Source of the DNA: Sediminibacterium sp.
GTDB taxonomy: Bacteria; Bacteroidota; Bacteroidia; Chitinophagales; Chitinophagaceae
DNA length: 64,000 nt
Assembly (NCBI RefSeq): GCF_030695065.1
Contig: NZ_JAUYTR010000007.1
Span: forward strand, 124,001 to 188,000
Direction of reading: 5' to 3'
Below the pieces are notes generated by a model. The model was not told the origin of the DNA and searched no databases. It saw nothing but the letters and a program-made list of their open reading frames with translations. This document shows, piece by piece, positions 62,037 through 64,000 of this stretch. The translations under genes were made by a program, and so were the position numbers. The stretch's first letter is position 1. Every line of letters starts with the position of its first letter.

Positions 62037-64000
62037 TGAAAAACATAATAAAATTTGCTTTGACTTTTGGTTGGCTTTTTATTTTAAGTGAACTGAGTGC
62101 ACAGGATGCTAAAATGAATGCATTCATCAACCAGTTGATGGCTAAAATGACATTAGAAGAAAAACTGGGTCAGCTTAATTTGCCTAGCTCTGGCGATTTT
62201 GTTACGGGTGCTGCCGCTAGTTCTGATATAGCTAAGAAAATTGAAGCGGGTAAAGTAGGTGGCTTATTCAATATTAAATCAGTAGCGAAAATTAAAGAGG
62301 TTCAAAAGTTAGCTGTTGAAAAAAGCAGACTCAAAATTCCTTTGATGTTTGGAATGGATGTGATTCACGGATATGAAACAGTGTTTCCCATCCCTTTAGG
62401 AATGAGTGCAACTTGGGACATGCCTTTAATTGAACGTAGTGCAAGAATTGCGGCCAACGAAGCCAGTTCAGATGGAATTAACTGGACTTTTTCTCCAATG
62501 GTAGATGTTTCTAGAGATCCAAGATGGGGTAGAATTTCAGAAGGAAATGGAGAAGATCCTTACTTGGGTGCGCAAATTGCCAAAGCAATGGTGAAGGGGT
62601 ACCAAGGCAATGATTTGTCTAAAAATAATACCTTGCTTTCTTGTGTAAAACATTATGCGCTGTATGGTGCTGCTGAAGCTGGAAGAGATTATGGTACTAC
62701 CGATATGAGTCGTGTAAGAATGTTTAATGAATATATGTTGCCTTATAAAGCTGCAGTAGATGCCGGTGTTGGTTCTGTAATGGCTTCCTTTAATGAAATT
62801 GATGGGTTGCCTGCACACGGCAATAAATGGTTGTTAACCGATGTATTAAAAAAGCAATGGGGTTTTAAAGGAATGGTTGTATCCGATTATACCGGCATTA
62901 ATGAAATGATTGCACATGGGGTTGGAGATTTAAAAACAGTTTCTGCATTATCTATGAATGCGGGCTTAGATATGGATATGGTAGGGGAAGGATTTTTAAC
63001 CACTTTAGGGGCTTCATTAAAAGAGAAAAAAGTTTCACAAGCTCGAATTGATGAAGCGTGTAGAAAAATTTTAGAAGCCAAATATAGATTGGGATTATTT
63101 GAAGATCCTTATAGATATATTGACGAGAATAGAGCAAAAACAGAAGTGTTTTCTGCTGCCAATAGAAAAGAAGCAAGAACCATTGCTGCACAGAGTTTTG
63201 TGTTATTGAAGAATGCCAACAATACTTTGCCTTTAAAAAAATCTGGCTCCATTGCATTAATTGGACCATTGGCTGATAATAAAGAAAATATGGGTGGTAC
63301 TTGGAGTGTAGCCGCTAATTTAAGTAAAGCCACTTCTTTGTTACAAGCATTCAAAGAAACTATTGGAGACAAAGTAGCTATTCATTACGCAAAGGGTTCA
63401 AATTTAGATGCTGATGCCAAATTTGAAGAGCGTGCTGGTATGTTTGGTAAGTCTTTAAAGCGAGATGAAAGAACCGATGACCAACTATTGAATGAAGCTT
63501 TGGATGCAGCTGCCAAGTCTGACGTTATTGTAGTTGCTGCTGGGGAGAGTGCTGAAATGAGCGGTGAAGCAAGTAGTAGAAGTAACTTGGATATTCCTGG
63601 TGTTCAAAAGAATTTAATTAAAGCTTTATTAAAAACCGGTAAGCCGGTTGTATTGGTATTGTTCACAGGAAGACCATTAACCCTTACTTGGGAAAATGAA
63701 TATGTTCCTGCTATTTTAAATGTTTGGTTTCCTGGTTCTGAAGGTCCTTATGCTATTGCTGATGTATTGTTTGGCGATGTGAATCCTTCTGGAAAATTAT
63801 CTGCTACTTTTCCTCAGAATGTTGGGCAGGTACCTTTGTTTTACAACCATAAAAACACTGGCCGTCCTTTGCGTGGACCTTGGTTTCAAAAGTTTCAGAG
63901 CAATTATTTAGATGTGAGCAATGATCCATTGTATCCTTTTGGTTATGGCTTAAGCTACACGAGTTTTAGTTACAGTGATGTAGTATTAAGTAGTTCAAAA
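62036..64000 (+). CDS. bglX: Glycoside hydrolase family 3 beta-glucosidase (3' end cut by window)
   Basis: First 655 codons of a BglX-type GH3 exo-beta-glucosidase; the ORF is open to the window end. Start ATG overlaps the previous stop by one base. Signal peptide ends near LSAQD. N-terminal barrel: KMTLEEKLGQLNLP, GMDVIHGYETVFPIPLG, DVSRDPRWGRISEGNGEDPYLG and nucleophile Asp in VVSDYTGINEM; second domain with SFVLLKNANNTLPL, AAGESAEMSGEA (acid/base region) and the GYGLSYTSF block near the end. Would split terminal glucose from oligosaccharides released by the upstream enzymes. It is the last visible gene of the PUL. Confidence 0.93.
   Translation, partial: MKNIIKFALTFGWLFILSELSAQDAKMNAFINQLMAKMTLEEKLGQLNLPSSGDFVTGAAASSDIAKKIEAGKVGGLFNIKSVAKIKEVQKLAVEKSRLKIPLMFGMDVIHGYETVFPIPLGMSATWDMPLIERSARIAANEASSDGINWTFSPMVDVSRDPRWGRISEGNGEDPYLGAQIAKAMVKGYQGNDLSKNNTLLSCVKHYALYGAAEAGRDYGTTDMSRVRMFNEYMLPYKAAVDAGVGSVMASFNEIDGLPAHGNKWLLTDVLKKQWGFKGMVVSDYTGINEMIAHGVGDLKTVSALSMNAGLDMDMVGEGFLTTLGASLKEKKVSQARIDEACRKILEAKYRLGLFEDPYRYIDENRAKTEVFSAANRKEARTIAAQSFVLLKNANNTLPLKKSGSIALIGPLADNKENMGGTWSVAANLSKATSLLQAFKETIGDKVAIHYAKGSNLDADAKFEERAGMFGKSLKRDERTDDQLLNEALDAAAKSDVIVVAAGESAEMSGEASSRSNLDIPGVQKNLIKALLKTGKPVVLVLFTGRPLTLTWENEYVPAILNVWFPGSEGPYAIADVLFGDVNPSGKLSATFPQNVGQVPLFYNHKNTGRPLRGPWFQKFQSNYLDVSNDPLYPFGYGLSYTSFSYSDVVLSSSK

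Noticed and set aside
1..64000. CRISPR arrays, rRNA operons, complete insertion sequences
   Set aside because: No regularly spaced identical repeats, no rRNA sequence and no transposase gene were seen.

Overview
The window looks like a chromosomal segment of a Bacteroidota bacterium, most likely a Chitinophagaceae member (Sediminibacterium-like; this genus guess is inference from gene content and the AT-rich sequence). Support comes from the T9SS/gliding protein SprA, SusC/SusD pairs with an ECF sigma/FecR pair, futalosine-pathway menaquinone genes (mqnB, mqnD), Bacteroidota-type promoters (TTTG ... TAnnTTTG), few Shine-Dalgarno sites, and many lipoproteins. The first gene (multicopper oxidase) and last gene (GH3 beta-glucosidase) are cut by the window edges.

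Layout. 1-27.7 kb is mostly housekeeping: copper oxidase, lipoprotein, a nested inverted-repeat block (2.5-2.8 kb), mqnD/mqnB, two tandem 6-pyruvoyl-tetrahydropterin-synthase paralogs coupled to folE, fabD, a GH5/GNAT/PLP-lyase/fabH minus-strand run, ruvA, the 7.3 kb sprA, an ABC-2 exporter, a phospholipase C/nuclease-like protein, a COG2509-type flavoprotein, a DUF3127 protein, a 5'-nucleotidase split over two genes, and dnaA.

27.77-38.6 kb is a genomic island. tRNA-Ser and tRNA-Pro are followed by a nested palindrome, a badly decayed tyrosine integrase (28256-29375), then an intact, tightly packed five-gene operon (29656-36779): double-SIS+HAD fusion, phosphoribosyltransferase-like protein, ORC/CDC6-like ATPase, an unrecognised protein, and a PfkB-family sugar kinase. 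A convergent PIN-domain protein (36802-37980) closes it, followed by a GC-richer FecR pseudogene. I read this as a candidate conflict/defence or stress system that makes or senses a ribosyl/sugar-phosphate metabolite; this is the window's most interesting content and the function is inference.

38.9-46 kb holds a secreted ankyrin protein, a DUF1697 protein, a three-gene HipB/HipS/HipT-like toxin-antitoxin operon with three evenly spaced operator-like sites, a DEAD-box-family helicase (motif DEVD), an alpha/beta hydrolase and an acetyl-CoA hydrolase/transferase.

46-64 kb is one polysaccharide utilisation locus: ECF sigma, FecR anti-sigma, SusC, SusD, a LamG lipoprotein, a large FG-GAP/ASPIC protein, then GH30, GH144-like, GH43-like+discoidin+FN3 and GH3 enzymes. 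The enzyme set points to a beta-glucan as substrate, possibly beta-1,2- or beta-1,6-linked.
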